Of a stretch of DNA of 64,000 nucleotides, positions 1-11,665 are shown in pieces. A program made the translations under genes and the position numbers. This DNA comes from Gillisia sp. Hel1_33_143 (GTDB taxonomy: Bacteria > Bacteroidota > Bacteroidia > Flavobacteriales > Flavobacteriaceae). The DNA is taken from the NCBI RefSeq assembly GCF_900104765.1, contig NZ_LT629737.1, positions 1 through 64,000 of the forward strand, read 5' to 3'. The notes below the pieces were generated by a model. It saw only the letters and a list, made by a program, of their open reading frames with translations, searched no databases and was not told the DNA's origin. Position 1 is the first letter of the stretch, and each line of letters starts with the position of its first letter.

Positions 1-2109
<2,109 letters not shown>

Positions 2110-2346
2110 TAATTTACTCTGTTATTATTAAAACGCCGTGCAGCAGTTCTAATAACAACGATTATTATTTATTCTTTTGCACTTACAATTAACTTGTAAG
2201 CACCTAATGTTTCTCGTATTCTTTATTTCCCAATATGTCAATGAACGTTTTTCCCTTAAACGACCTCTTTTCGATGATAACCAAACGAAGTATACTAGTG
2301 TATCCTGGTTGTTTGAATTACCTATACCTAAAAGATCTAGGAATAG

Positions 2347-2420
2347 TGGAGAATATCGGAGTCGAACCGATGACCTCCTGCGTGCAAGGCAGGCGCTCTA
2401 GCCAGCTGAGCTAATCCCCC
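2347..2420 (-). tRNA. tRNA-Ala (anticodon TGC)
   Basis: The 74-nt minus-strand sequence folds as a cloverleaf: the acceptor GGGGGAT pairs with ATTCTCC using two G-U pairs, a D-arm AGCTCAGCTGGCTAGAGC is present, the anticodon loop CTTGCAC gives TGC, and the T-loop is GTTCGACTC. The discriminator is A and CCA is not encoded. It lies in the 16S-23S spacer, the usual place for tRNA-Ala in bacterial rRNA operons. Confidence 0.97.
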
Positions 2421-2530
2421 ATTTTCGAAATTCAGAACTATGAATTCAGAATTAAAATGATTAGAATTCTCAACTTCTAAAATTTCCTATAATTTTAATG
2501 AACATCTTTTATAACTCTCGCTATAAAAAG

Positions 2531-2604
2531 TAGTCTCAGGCAGACTCGAACTGCCGACCTCTACATTATCAGTGTAGCGCTCTAACCAGCTGAGCTATGA
2601 GACT
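2531..2604 (-). tRNA. tRNA-Ile (anticodon GAT)
   Basis: The minus strand gives a 74-nt cloverleaf with acceptor AGTCTCA pairing with TGAGACT, the D-arm AGCTCAGCTGGTTAGAGC, an anticodon loop containing GAT and the T-loop GTTCGAGTC. CCA is not encoded. The order 16S, tRNA-Ile, tRNA-Ala, 23S is the classic spacer arrangement and all four share one primary transcript. Confidence 0.97.
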
Positions 2605-2655
2605 GTCTAATTTAAGAGACATTTCTCAAGGTCTCCCTTTATTCTTTAATAATTA

Positions 2656-2674
2656 AATTGACAGGAATCAAGAC
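2656..2674 (-). other. 16S 3'-side processing stem
   Basis: Plus-strand AATTGACAG (2656-2664) and GAATCAAGAC (2665-2674) lie about 63 nt beyond the 16S 3' end. They are exact reverse complements of CTGTCAATT (4403-4411) and GTCTTGATTC (4343-4352) in the leader. The two pairings are correctly nested around the 16S, as expected for the double-stranded precursor stem cut by RNase III. That this is the processing stem is an inference from pairing and position. Confidence 0.6.
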
Positions 2675-2736
2675 AAAAACAAAATCTTAAGAGATCTGCT
2701 TTGTAACTGCGATTGCTCTTTAATAAGCAATACTCT

Positions 2737-4257
<1,521 letters not shown>

Positions 4258-4342
4258 TTAATCTTTAAATAATATAACAATTACAAGGTCTTCTTCTATT
4301 ACTATCTCCGAAAAGATAATAACAGCTCAAAATTCTATTCTA

Positions 4343-4411
4343 GTCTTGATTCGTATTCTTTTGGTTTCTTCTGCCATTCTTGCGAACAACATTTGAAACG
4401 CGCTGTCAATT
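4343..4411 (-). other. 16S 5'-side processing stem
   Basis: GTCTTGATTC (4343-4352) and CTGTCAATT (4403-4411) are the leader partners of the two segments at 2656-2674. The outer pair and the inner pair are nested but separated by about 50 nt on the leader side, so a large side loop would form here. The role is inferred. Confidence 0.55.
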
Positions 4412-4556
4412 CAATATATCAATGAACTTAGTTGATCTCCTCTTAACGAAGAGCTCATTGTGAAATTAAAGGAGTTGAACCTTCTTTTTTTACTACCCTA
4501 TCCCGGGATTTCAATTCAGTATTTTGTAGTGATCGTATCCGCTGTGTAAGCGGCTG

Positions 4557-4589
4557 CAAATATACAACGCTTTTTCTTTAACTTCCAAA
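4557..4589 (-). promoter_or_regulatory. rRNA promoter P1 (closest to 16S)
   Basis: On the minus strand TTTG (4589-4586) is followed after 21 bp by TATATTTG (4564-4557), matching the Bacteroidota housekeeping promoter TTTG/TAnnTTTG. The predicted start lies in the CCGCTT stretch just downstream, about 290 nt ahead of the 16S. Confidence 0.8.
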
Positions 4590-4717
4590 CTTTATTTTAA
4601 AGTTTTTTGAAGTTTTTTTTGACCCCTTAGTAAGAAGTAAAAACCGCCGCAACCCACACTAGTAAAGAACTTTCTTACTCCTCAAACAACACCTTCATGT
4701 CATTCTCAAAGCGGATG

Positions 4718-4750
4718 CAAATGTACAACTCTTTTTCTCTAACCAGCAAA
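4718..4750 (-). promoter_or_regulatory. rRNA promoter P2
   Basis: TTTG (4750-4747), a 21-bp spacer, then TACATTTG (4725-4718) on the minus strand. The surrounding sequence is closely similar to P1, including the GC-rich CCGCTT start region, which suggests duplication of a promoter unit. Confidence 0.75.
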
Positions 4751-4895
4751 CTTATTTGAAAAATATTTCGAATGTTTTTTTTAAAGCCAATAATAAAAAA
4801 TGGGTTATAAAAATACAATCTTTTTCTACAATCAAACAAATCAATTACAAAATATTTTAAAGAACTTTCGCCTCTCGTTTCCTCCTAAGCGGGTG

Positions 4896-4925
4896 CAAAT
4901 ATAGTCAGGATAAATAAACCTGCAA
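4896..4925 (-). promoter_or_regulatory. rRNA promoter P3 (farthest upstream)
   Basis: TTG (4925-4923), a 19-bp spacer, then TATATTTG (4903-4896), again followed by a CCGCTT start region. Its upstream box lies in the loop of the inverted repeat at 4908-4936. Confidence 0.7.
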
Positions 4926-4936
4926 GTTATTTATCC
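4908..4936. repeat. 10-bp inverted repeat across P3
   Basis: GGATAAATAA (4908-4917) and TTATTTATCC (4927-4936) are perfect reverse complements separated by 9 bp, and the loop contains the upstream box of rRNA promoter P3. It may be an operator or a chance AT-rich palindrome. Confidence 0.5.
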
Positions 4937-4959
4937 AGTTTTGTCCAATCCAAAACAAA

Positions 4960-4977
4960 AATAGTTTATAAACTATT
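4960..4977. repeat. perfect 18-bp palindrome upstream of the rRNA promoters
   Basis: AATAGTTTATAAACTATT reads identically on both strands without a spacer. It lies about 35 bp upstream of P3, between the rRNA promoters and the repeat element ahead of thrS. It is a candidate binding site for a dimeric regulator; none is identified. Confidence 0.45.
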
Positions 4978-5076
4978 GATTCTTTAAAGATTAGAATTTA
5001 TATTTTTTTCAAAGGAACACTTTTAATAGCACACCAGTTACCTTATTATATATACACTAAAAAAGATATTACAATT

Positions 5077-5232
5077 TGTGTTAGGGATAGCAGTGACATC
5101 CTTTTGGTTCCCTGCCGTGTAATTACCATATACTCTATGACTATTCACTGCATTCTTGATTAAAAAATAAGATAAGAGATACCAAAAGATAGAGCGAATA
5201 GCCCGGCCGGTGTCTTTCCACCGGCAACACCC
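5077..5232 (+). repeat. dispersed structured repeat, copy C
   Basis: The element begins TGTGTTAGGGATAGCAGTG and ends GCCCGGCCGG...CAACACCC, the same framework as the copies at 52611-52694 and 63392-63486. An outer hairpin pairs TCCTTTTGGT with ACCAAAAGAT across a long loop, and a terminal hairpin pairs CCGGTG with CACCGG. It is the longest of the three copies and ends about 30 bp before the thrS upstream promoter box. Confidence 0.65.
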
Positions 5233-5261
5233 AAGAAAAAAGGAATATATACATAGGTATA

Positions 5262-5292
5262 TTGTGCAACCGCATTTATCCTATTATCTTTG
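5262..5292 (+). promoter_or_regulatory. thrS promoter
   Basis: TTG (5262-5264), a 20-bp spacer and TATCTTTG (5285-5292) fit the Bacteroidota consensus. Transcription would start near 5299, about 13 nt before the ATG at 5312 and well downstream of an in-frame ATG at 5210, so it decides the thrS start. Confidence 0.75.
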
Positions 5293-5311
5293 CTATATAA
5301 TATTAGAGGAA

Positions 5312-7258
5312 ATGATAAAGATAAGCTTGCCGGATGGCACTATTAAAGAATTTGAAAGTGGCGCTACTCCTATGGACGTTGCCAAAAGTATAAGTGAAGG
5401 ATTTGCCAGAAATGTAATTTCTGCCAAATACGATGATACCGTGATTGAAACTACTACTCCACTTACTAGCGACGGAAGCCTTACTTTATACACATGGAAT
5501 GACAAGGAAGGTAAAAAAGCTTTTTGGCATTCTACCTCTCATGTAATGGCTCAAGCTATTGAAGCTCTATACCCTGGATCTAAGCTTACTATAGGACCAG
5601 CTATTGAAAATGGATTTTATTATGATGTAGATTTTGGTGAGCAAAAGATATCTGAGAACGACTTTAAAAAGATCGAGGATAAGATGTTGGAAATTGCAAG
5701 AGGAAAACATGATTTCTCAATGCGCTCTGTTTCTAAAGAAGAAGCTTTGTCTTATTATAAAGATCAGGAGAATCCTTTTAAGGTAGAATTAATAGAAAAC
5801 CTGGAAGATGGAACTATTACTTTTTGTGACCATGATACCTTTACAGATTTATGTAGAGGTGGCCATATTCCAAATACAGGAATAATTAAAGCAGTAAAAT
5901 TAATGAGTGTTGCCGGCGCTTACTGGAGAGGGGATGAAAACAAGCCACAACTTACTAGGGTTTACGGAACCTCTTTCCCTAAACAGAAAGATCTAAAGGA
6001 ATACCTTGAATTACTTGAAGAGGCTAAGAAAAGAGATCATAGAAAATTAGGAAAGGAATTAGAACTTTTTACTTTTTCACAAAAGGTAGGACAAGGTTTA
6101 CCATTATGGTTACCTAAAGGAGCTGCACTTAGAGAGCGTTTAGAAAACTTTTTAAAGAAAGCGCAGAAGACCGCCGGCTATGAAATGGTAGTAACTCCGC
6201 ATATTGGACAAAAAGAACTTTATGTTACTTCCGGACATTATGCTAAATATGGAGCAGATAGCTTTCAGCCAATTCACACTCCAAACGAGGGGGAAGAATT
6301 TTTATTGAAACCTATGAACTGCCCACACCATTGTGAAATATATAATTCTTCACCGTGGAGTTATAGAGATCTTCCGAAGAGATTTGCAGAATTTGGTACG
6401 GTTTATAGATATGAACAAAGTGGAGAACTACATGGATTAACAAGAGTTCGTGGCTTTACTCAAGATGATGCTCATATTTTCTGTACTCCAGATCAGCTAG
6501 ATTCTGAATTTAAAAAAGTGATAGATCTTACTTTATATGTATTCGATTCTTTAGGCTTTAAAGATTTTACAGCTCAGGTATCTTTAAGAGACCCTGACAA
6601 TAAGGAGAAATATATTGGTAGTGATGATGTCTGGGAAAAGGCAGAATCTGCCATAATTTCAGCAGCGAAAGAAAAAGGTCTGAACTATGTCATTGAAAAA
6701 GGGGAAGCTGCTTTTTATGGTCCGAAATTAGATTTCATGGTTAAAGATGCTTTAGGAAGAAGTTGGCAGTTAGGAACTATCCAGGTAGACTACAATTTAC
6801 CTGAAAGATTCGATCTTACTTATAAAGGGAGTGACAATGAAACTCACAGACCTGTAATGATTCACCGTGCCCCTTTTGGCAGCATGGAGCGCTTCATTGC
6901 TGTATTGCTTGAAAATACAGGAGGAAATTTTCCTCTATGGTTAATGCCAGAACAAGCTATTATTCTCTCTCTCAGTGAGAAATATGAAAAATACTCACAA
7001 AAAGTTTTAAGTTTGTTAGAAAATGACGAAATTCGCGCCTTGGCTAATCATAGAAATGACACCATTGGTAAGAAGATTCGTGATGCCGAGATGAGTAAGA
7101 TCCCTTATATGTTAATTGTTGGGGAGCAGGAAGAGAAGGATGGTACGGTTTCTGTACGTAAACACGGAGAAGGTGACATTGGAACAATGTCTATAGAAGA
7201 CTTCGCAGAATTAGTAAACAACGAAATAAAGAAAACGCTAAAAACGTTTAAAGTTTAA
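5312..7258 (+). CDS. thrS: threonyl-tRNA synthetase
   Basis: This class II synthetase charges tRNA-Thr in the cytoplasm. The 648-residue protein has an N-terminal TGS domain (about 1-62), the editing domain with HSTSH (73-77) and CRGGH (181-185) metal/editing residues, then the catalytic core with zinc ligand C337 in MNCPHH, motif 2 around [10 protein letters not shown] and motif 3 in APFGSMER, and a C-terminal anticodon-binding domain. The start is taken at 5312 because the protein then begins MIKISLPDG, as in homologues, and because the promoter lies just upstream; a longer reading from 5210 would start before the promoter. It heads thrS-infC-rpmI-rplT, a gene order conserved widely in bacteria. 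No T-box leader is visible. Confidence 0.98.
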   Translation: MIKISLPDGTIKEFESGATPMDVAKSISEGFARNVISAKYDDTVIETTTPLTSDGSLTLYTWNDKEGKKAFWHSTSHVMAQAIEALYPGSKLTIGPAIENGFYYDVDFGEQKISENDFKKIEDKMLEIARGKHDFSMRSVSKEEALSYYKDQENPFKVELIENLEDGTITFCDHDTFTDLCRGGHIPNTGIIKAVKLMSVAGAYWRGDENKPQLTRVYGTSFPKQKDLKEYLELLEEAKKRDHRKLGKELELFTFSQKVGQGLPLWLPKGAALRERLENFLKKAQKTAGYEMVVTPHIGQKELYVTSGHYAKYGADSFQPIHTPNEGEEFLLKPMNCPHHCEIYNSSPWSYRDLPKRFAEFGTVYRYEQSGELHGLTRVRGFTQDDAHIFCTPDQLDSEFKKVIDLTLYVFDSLGFKDFTAQVSLRDPDNKEKYIGSDDVWEKAESAIISAAKEKGLNYVIEKGEAAFYGPKLDFMVKDALGRSWQLGTIQVDYNLPERFDLTYKGSDNETHRPVMIHRAPFGSMERFIAVLLENTGGNFPLWLMPEQAIILSLSEKYEKYSQKVLSLLENDEIRALANHRNDTIGKKIRDAEMSKIPYMLIVGEQEEKDGTVSVRKHGEGDIGTMSIEDFAELVNNEIKKTLKTFKV

Positions 7259-7274
7259 TTAAAATTATATAGCC

Positions 7275-7832
7275 ATAGCAATACGTAGAAAAAGATCGAA
7301 GCGACCGCTTAGAGAAATTAAAGAAGACCAGCACCGTATTAACGGTAAAATTCGCTCAGATGAAGTTCGTCTTGTGGGTGAAAACGTTGAAATGGGCGTT
7401 TATCCTATTAGAAAAGCTTTAGAGATTTCTGAAGAGCAAGGTTTGGATTTAGTAGAAATTTCTCCTAATGCCAAACCGCCTGTAGCCAAAGTAATGGACT
7501 ACAAGAAATTTCTATATGAGCAGAAGAAAAGAGAGAAAGTTTTAAAAGCAAAAGCCAGTAAGGTGGTTGTTAAAGAGATTCGTTTTGGACCTCAAACAGA
7601 TGATCATGATTACGAGTTCAAGAAAAAAAATGCAGAGAAATTCTTAAAGGATGGTGCCAAGTTAAAGGCATTTGTATTCTTTAAAGGACGTTCTATTGTA
7701 TTTAAAGATCAAGGACAAATTTTGTTATTAAGATTGGCACAAGATCTTGAAGAATTAGGGAAGGTAGAACAGATGCCTAAATTGGAAGGCAAACGTATGA
7801 CTATGTTCCTTTCTCCTAAGAAATCTAAATAA
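7275..7832 (+). CDS. infC: translation initiation factor IF-3, non-canonical AUA start
   Basis: IF-3 binds the 30S subunit, blocks premature 50S joining and rejects non-canonical start codons. The C-terminal domain is clear ([28 protein letters not shown]). Between the stop at 7260 and a GTG at 7374 the frame has no ATG, GTG or TTG, yet the sequence there encodes the conserved IF-3 N-terminus [10 protein letters not shown]...[10 protein letters not shown]. Homologues begin MAIRR, so translation most likely starts at ATA 7275, giving 185 residues. Starting at GTG 7374 would delete about 33 conserved residues. ATA codons at 7269 or 7281 are less likely alternatives. E. coli infC uses AUU for autoregulation, which fits this reading. 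The gene follows thrS by 16 bp. Confidence 0.93.
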   Translation: MAIRRKRSKRPLREIKEDQHRINGKIRSDEVRLVGENVEMGVYPIRKALEISEEQGLDLVEISPNAKPPVAKVMDYKKFLYEQKKREKVLKAKASKVVVKEIRFGPQTDDHDYEFKKKNAEKFLKDGAKLKAFVFFKGRSIVFKDQGQILLLRLAQDLEELGKVEQMPKLEGKRMTMFLSPKKSK

Positions 7833-7867
7833 GAAAATAAGAACGTTAATTATAAAATTATAAGAGC

Positions 7868-8065
7868 ATGCCTAAAATGAAGACTAAATCTAGTGCCAAA
7901 AAGCGTTTTAAGCTTACCGGTACTGGTAAAATAAAAAGAAAGCACGCGTTTAAAAGTCACATCTTAACAAAGAAGTCTAAAAAACGTAAATTAGCTTTAA
8001 CTCATAGTACATTAGTACATGATGCAGATAAAAGTAATATCAAACTTCAACTTAGATTAAAATAA
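7868..8065 (+). CDS. rpmI: 50S ribosomal protein L35
   Basis: A 65-residue, strongly basic protein beginning [20 protein letters not shown], the signature of L35, a late-assembling protein of the large subunit. Length and position between infC and rplT are as expected. It starts 35 bp after infC and should be on the same transcript. Confidence 0.98.
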   Translation: MPKMKTKSSAKKRFKLTGTGKIKRKHAFKSHILTKKSKKRKLALTHSTLVHDADKSNIKLQLRLK

Positions 8066-8179
8066 GTTGAACCACTTGATGGTTTAATCAATTTAAAAAC
8101 CCTGGAGATAGGCTAAGAGAATTTAAATACATCTTTTAGAAGTGTTGAAAAACCGCCTACTACAAAAACAATTTAAAAT

Positions 8180-8524
8180 ATGCCAAGATCAGTAAATTCA
8201 GTTGCTAAAAGAGCCAGAAGAAAAAAGGTTTTAAAGCAAGCAAAAGGTTACTTTGGACGTCGTAAAAACGTTTGGACTGTAGCTAAAAACGCGGTTGATA
8301 AAGCAATGCTTTATGCTTACAGAGACCGTAAGGTTAAGAAGAGAAATTTCCGTTCATTATGGATTATGCGTATTAACGCTGCAGCCAGATTACATGGAAT
8401 GTCTTATTCTCAATTTATGGGTGGAATGAAAGCTAACAGTATCGGTTTGAACAGAAAAGTTCTTGCAGATTTAGCTATGAATCAGCCAGAAGCGTTTAAA
8501 GCTTTAGTAGACAAAGTAAAATAA
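8180..8524 (+). CDS. rplT: 50S ribosomal protein L20
   Basis: A 114-residue basic protein with the L20 signature [19 protein letters not shown] and the C-terminal [10 protein letters not shown]20 binds 23S rRNA early in large-subunit assembly and in several bacteria represses its own operon by binding mRNA. The 114-bp gap after rpmI is longer than usual for co-translated ribosomal genes and contains a short AACCA/TGGTT hairpin near 8070-8084. An L20-binding leader there is possible but not demonstrated by the sequence. A strong terminator follows at 8551. Confidence 0.98.
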   Translation: MPRSVNSVAKRARRKKVLKQAKGYFGRRKNVWTVAKNAVDKAMLYAYRDRKVKKRNFRSLWIMRINAAARLHGMSYSQFMGGMKANSIGLNRKVLADLAMNQPEAFKALVDKVK

Positions 8525-8550
8525 ATTATATACAGATTAACGTTCTTATT

Positions 8551-8586
8551 AAAAAAGTCTCACTCTAATTAGTGAGACTTTTTTTT
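8551..8586. terminator. bidirectional terminator after rplT
   Basis: GTCTCACT (8557-8564) and AGTGAGAC (8571-8578) form an 8-bp stem flanked by A6 on the left and T8 on the right, so it can stop the ribosomal operon on the plus strand and the convergent gene on the minus strand. Confidence 0.92.
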
Positions 8587-8599
8587 TATTATCAAGAAT

Positions 8600-9979
8600 C
8601 TAAGTCTTGATTTTTTTCTTCTTAGCTGCTGGAAAGAGAATATTGTTTAGAATTAACCTATAACCCGGTGAATTAGGATGCAGTGATAATTCTGTTTTAG
8701 GATCTCCTACCCTATGCTGATAATCTTCCGGATCATGACCCCCATAAAAAGTAAAAAATCCTTTTCCTTTGATTCCATGAATATACCTTGCCTCTCCATT
8801 TATTTTATTTTCTCCTAATACTAAAATCTTAGATTTTAAAAATTCAGGATCAAAGGCTGTGGTCTGTCCCATAAAACCTTTAACCAGTGCCGTATGATTT
8901 TGATTCAACATGGCTGGAATGGGATCCCATTTAGCAGAAAAATCCATCAATGTAAAATAATCTGTTTCTACAGATACAGATCTCTTCTCCGTCATATCTA
9001 TAGATGAGAACTCGTACTTCATAGGATCTCTCTCTAAAAGAAAATTTGTAAAAGCAAAGGTTGCATTAAAATCTATCTTAGATTGATACCCTGCATCGCT
9101 AGCATCCCCGTCAAACATTGGCTCTACTATATCTAAGCCTTCTGCTGCTAAGGTAATGTCAAAACTATCTGTAGCACTACACATTGCAAACATAAAACCA
9201 CCACCTACAACATAATTTCTAATTTTTAAAGCTACTGCCAGTTTTTCCTGAGAAACCTTTTTATATCCTAAATTTAAAGCTAAAGCTTCGGCCTCTTTTT
9301 TCTCTTTTATATACCAGGGTGTAGTTCTATAATTTCGATAAAATTTTCCATATTGACCTGTAAAATCTTCATGATGCAAATGCAACCAATCATATAAAAG
9401 CAAAACATCACTTAACACCTCCTCATCATAAATAGTTTCATATGGAATTTCTGCATAAGACAAGACCATAGTTACAGCATCATCCCATGGTTTATTTCCT
9501 GAGGGTGCATATACGGCAATTTTAGGTGCTTTCTCTAGAATTACAGCCTCCATATTTTTGGAAGGACTTGATATCTCTTCCAATAAGGCAATAGTTTTTG
9601 CATCGCTTAATTCTTCATAGGAGACGCCTCTAATTTTACATTCCTTCTGTAATTCTTCTGTATCTGAGATTAGAAAGGAGCCTCCTCTGTAATTTAGGAG
9701 CCATTGCACTCTTAGCTTATTTTGAAGGGCAAAATATGTAATTCCATAAGCTTTGAGGTGATTGGTTTGGCTATCTGCATCCATAGGGATTATCAAAGAT
9801 GAGCTATGGACAGGTAGGCTTATAACAAATAAAAAGAGCATCAAAACCAAGGTTCTAATGCTATTTTTAAATTTATTTATCTCTGAAGATTCAACGCTAG
9901 AATTAATTTCTTCAAATATTTTAATCAGATTTTTAGTATAATTAAAAAGGTACGTCGCTATCGTCATCATTAAAATCAT
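8600..9979 (-). CDS. conserved secreted protein of unknown function (often mislabelled asparagine synthetase B)
   Basis: I recognise this as a family conserved in Flavobacteriaceae next to dnaB and commonly named asparagine synthetase B, but no N-terminal nucleophile cysteine, glutaminase domain or PPi-loop of that enzyme is visible. Conserved-looking stretches include MDADSQTNHLKAYG, YDWLHLHHEDFTGQYGKFY and FYGGHDPEDY. A hydrophobic stretch near residues 43-58 (LVLMLFLFVISLPVHS) looks like a signal peptide, so export is likely. The start is uncertain: this frame opens at 9979 and overlaps the end of dnaB by 38 bp, while ATG 9841 would begin right at the hydrophobic core but without its basic n-region. 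The function is unknown. Confidence 0.75.
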   Translation of the reverse strand: MILMMTIATYLFNYTKNLIKIFEEINSSVESSEINKFKNSIRTLVLMLFLFVISLPVHSSSLIIPMDADSQTNHLKAYGITYFALQNKLRVQWLLNYRGGSFLISDTEELQKECKIRGVSYEELSDAKTIALLEEISSPSKNMEAVILEKAPKIAVYAPSGNKPWDDAVTMVLSYAEIPYETIYDEEVLSDVLLLYDWLHLHHEDFTGQYGKFYRNYRTTPWYIKEKKEAEALALNLGYKKVSQEKLAVALKIRNYVVGGGFMFAMCSATDSFDITLAAEGLDIVEPMFDGDASDAGYQSKIDFNATFAFTNFLLERDPMKYEFSSIDMTEKRSVSVETDYFTLMDFSAKWDPIPAMLNQNHTALVKGFMGQTTAFDPEFLKSKILVLGENKINGEARYIHGIKGKGFFTFYGGHDPEDYQHRVGDPKTELSLHPNSPGYRLILNNILFPAAKKKKIKT

Positions 9980-11498
9980 TATTCATTGAGCTTCCAAAAG
10001 CTTCATCTGCACTTGGACTTGGTAAACCGGGAGTTCTAAATGCATCTTCCCCTTCACCGTCGTTCATTTTAGAATGAAATTCAAAAGGAGAGTCAAAGTC
10101 ATCTAAGTTATCGAATTTACCTAAATGTCCAACAAATTTCAAACGAATGTTTTCTAAACCACCATTACGGTGTTTAGCGACAATGAATTCTCCCTGCCCT
10201 GCAGTAGGAGAGCGCTCTTCATCATCCCACTCATCTATTTTATAATATTCTGGCCTATAAATAAATGATACAATATCTGCATCCTGCTCAATTGCACCAG
10301 ATTCCCTCAAATCACTTAATAATGGTCTTTTGCTTCCACCTCTAGTTTCTACAGCACGCGATAGCTGAGAAAGTGCTATCACAGGTATACTTAATTCTTT
10401 TGCTAGTGCCTTCAAGTTACGAGAAATAGTAGATATTTCCTGTTCACGATTTCCTCCTTTGCTCGCACTTCCCGCCGTCATTAATTGGAGGTAATCTACA
10501 ACTACCATTTTAATCCCAAACTGTGAGGAAAGTCGCCTTGCTTTAGCTCTAAGGTCAAAAATTGATAAGGATGGAGTATCATCTATAAATAATGGAGCTT
10601 TTTCAAGATCTTTAACCTTCACATTCAATTGTTCCCATTCATGAGTTTCGAGGTTTCCTGTTCTTAATTTTTCAGAAGATAATCCTGTTTCTGATGAAAT
10701 AAGACGGGTTATAAGCTGTACGGCAGACATCTCCAAAGAGAAAAATGCCACAGGTATGTTATGACCAACAGCCATATTTCTCGCCATAGAGAGAGTAAGT
10801 GCTGTTTTACCCATACCAGGACGAGCTGCAATAATTACTAAATCACTAGGTTGCCATCCTGAAGTTAATTTATCTAATTTATCAAATCCAGAAGGAACTC
10901 CACTTAATCCTTCCTTGTTAGAAATCTCCTGAATTCTGTTCTTAGCCTGAATAACCAAGCTATGAGCTGTTTCTGTAGAACGCTTTATATTCCCCTGCGT
11001 AACTTCATAAAGTTTTGTTTCTGCTGAATCTAAAAGATCAAATACATCTGTAGCTTCATCATAAGATTCTTCAATTATTTCACTAGAGATCTTAATTAGA
11101 CTTCTTTGAATATATTTCTGAAGAATGATACGAGCATGAAATTCTATATGGGCTGAGGACGCTACTTTTTGAGTAAGTTGAATAAGATAATATTCTCCAC
11201 CAACCTTTTCTAACAGACCTTCTTTTCTTAATTGATTAGATACTGTTAATAAGTCTATTGCCTCTGTATTTTCAAATAGCTTATAGATAGCATCATAGAT
11301 ATGCTTATGGGCAGTTTTATAGAACACATCTGAGTGTAAGATATCGATAATTTCATCGACACCTTTTTTATCGATCATCATTGCACCTAGTACAACTTCC
11401 TCTAAATCAACAGCTTGCGGCGGAATTTTCCCGCGTTCTAAATTAATAACATTTCCAGAGTTATATTTTATATTTTTTGGGGCGGTGGCTTTTTCCAT
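9942..11498 (-). CDS. dnaB: replicative DNA helicase DnaB
   Basis: Hexameric 5'-3' helicase that unwinds DNA at the replication fork. Residues 25-125 form the N-terminal domain (PPQAVDLEEVVLGAMM), followed by a linker and the RecA-like ATPase with Walker A ARPGMGKTA (about 225-233), Walker B VVVDYLQLM and the conserved RESGAIEQDAD. At 518 residues it is longer than E. coli DnaB (471), mainly through an acidic, disordered C-terminal tail that ends DDDSDVPF, strikingly like the protein-interaction tip of SSB. No intein is present. The start gives the usual family N-terminus. It is transcribed leftward ahead of the secreted-protein gene. Confidence 0.98.
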   Translation of the reverse strand: MEKATAPKNIKYNSGNVINLERGKIPPQAVDLEEVVLGAMMIDKKGVDEIIDILHSDVFYKTAHKHIYDAIYKLFENTEAIDLLTVSNQLRKEGLLEKVGGEYYLIQLTQKVASSAHIEFHARIILQKYIQRSLIKISSEIIEESYDEATDVFDLLDSAETKLYEVTQGNIKRSTETAHSLVIQAKNRIQEISNKEGLSGVPSGFDKLDKLTSGWQPSDLVIIAARPGMGKTALTLSMARNMAVGHNIPVAFFSLEMSAVQLITRLISSETGLSSEKLRTGNLETHEWEQLNVKVKDLEKAPLFIDDTPSLSIFDLRAKARRLSSQFGIKMVVVDYLQLMTAGSASKGGNREQEISTISRNLKALAKELSIPVIALSQLSRAVETRGGSKRPLLSDLRESGAIEQDADIVSFIYRPEYYKIDEWDDEERSPTAGQGEFIVAKHRNGGLENIRLKFVGHLGKFDNLDDFDSPFEFHSKMNDGEGEDAFRTPGLPSPSADEAFGSSMNNDFNDDDSDVPF

Positions 11499-11609
11499 AG
11501 TACGAATGTAAAAAAATGTTAAAGCAATCTTAACGATTACCTCGTAAGTTAATTAACCGGTAATGAACAATTTACCTGTTAATAACTTATGTTTTTTGTT
11601 AATAAGGCC

Positions 11610-11636
11610 AAAAAAATCCGAAGTAAAACTCCGGAT
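11610..11636 (-). terminator. accA terminator
   Basis: On the minus strand ATCCGGAGT pairs with ACTTCGGAT around a TTT loop (one G-U pair) and is followed by seven T residues, giving a canonical intrinsic terminator about 30 bp after accA. Confidence 0.85.
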
Positions 11637-11665
11637 ATTTTCTTAACGTCTTTATACTAGGTATG

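Larger units (their letters stand above)
4258..5311. other. rRNA leader, promoter cluster and thrS upstream region (no gene)
   Basis: No coding sequence is supportable in this roughly 1-kb region. It holds, from left to right, the rRNA leader with the 5' half of the 16S processing stem, three tandem rRNA promoters with a decayed fourth copy, a 10-bp inverted repeat, an 18-bp palindrome, one copy of a dispersed structured repeat (5077-5232) and the thrS promoter. The region is divergent: rRNA is transcribed left and thrS right. Confidence 0.8.

Noticed and set aside
2711-2733. boxA-like TGCTCTTTAATAA just beyond the 16S 3' end
   Set aside because: It is on the strand opposite to rRNA transcription and is part of a small ATTGCT/AGCAAT palindrome, so it cannot act as an rRNA antitermination site.
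5210-5311. N-terminal extension of thrS from ATG 5210
   Set aside because: The extension overlaps the dispersed repeat and the promoter, and is absent from the family N-terminus, which begins at 5312.
5233-5311. T-box riboswitch ahead of thrS
   Set aside because: The predicted leader is only about 13 nt, with no specifier stem or T-box sequence.
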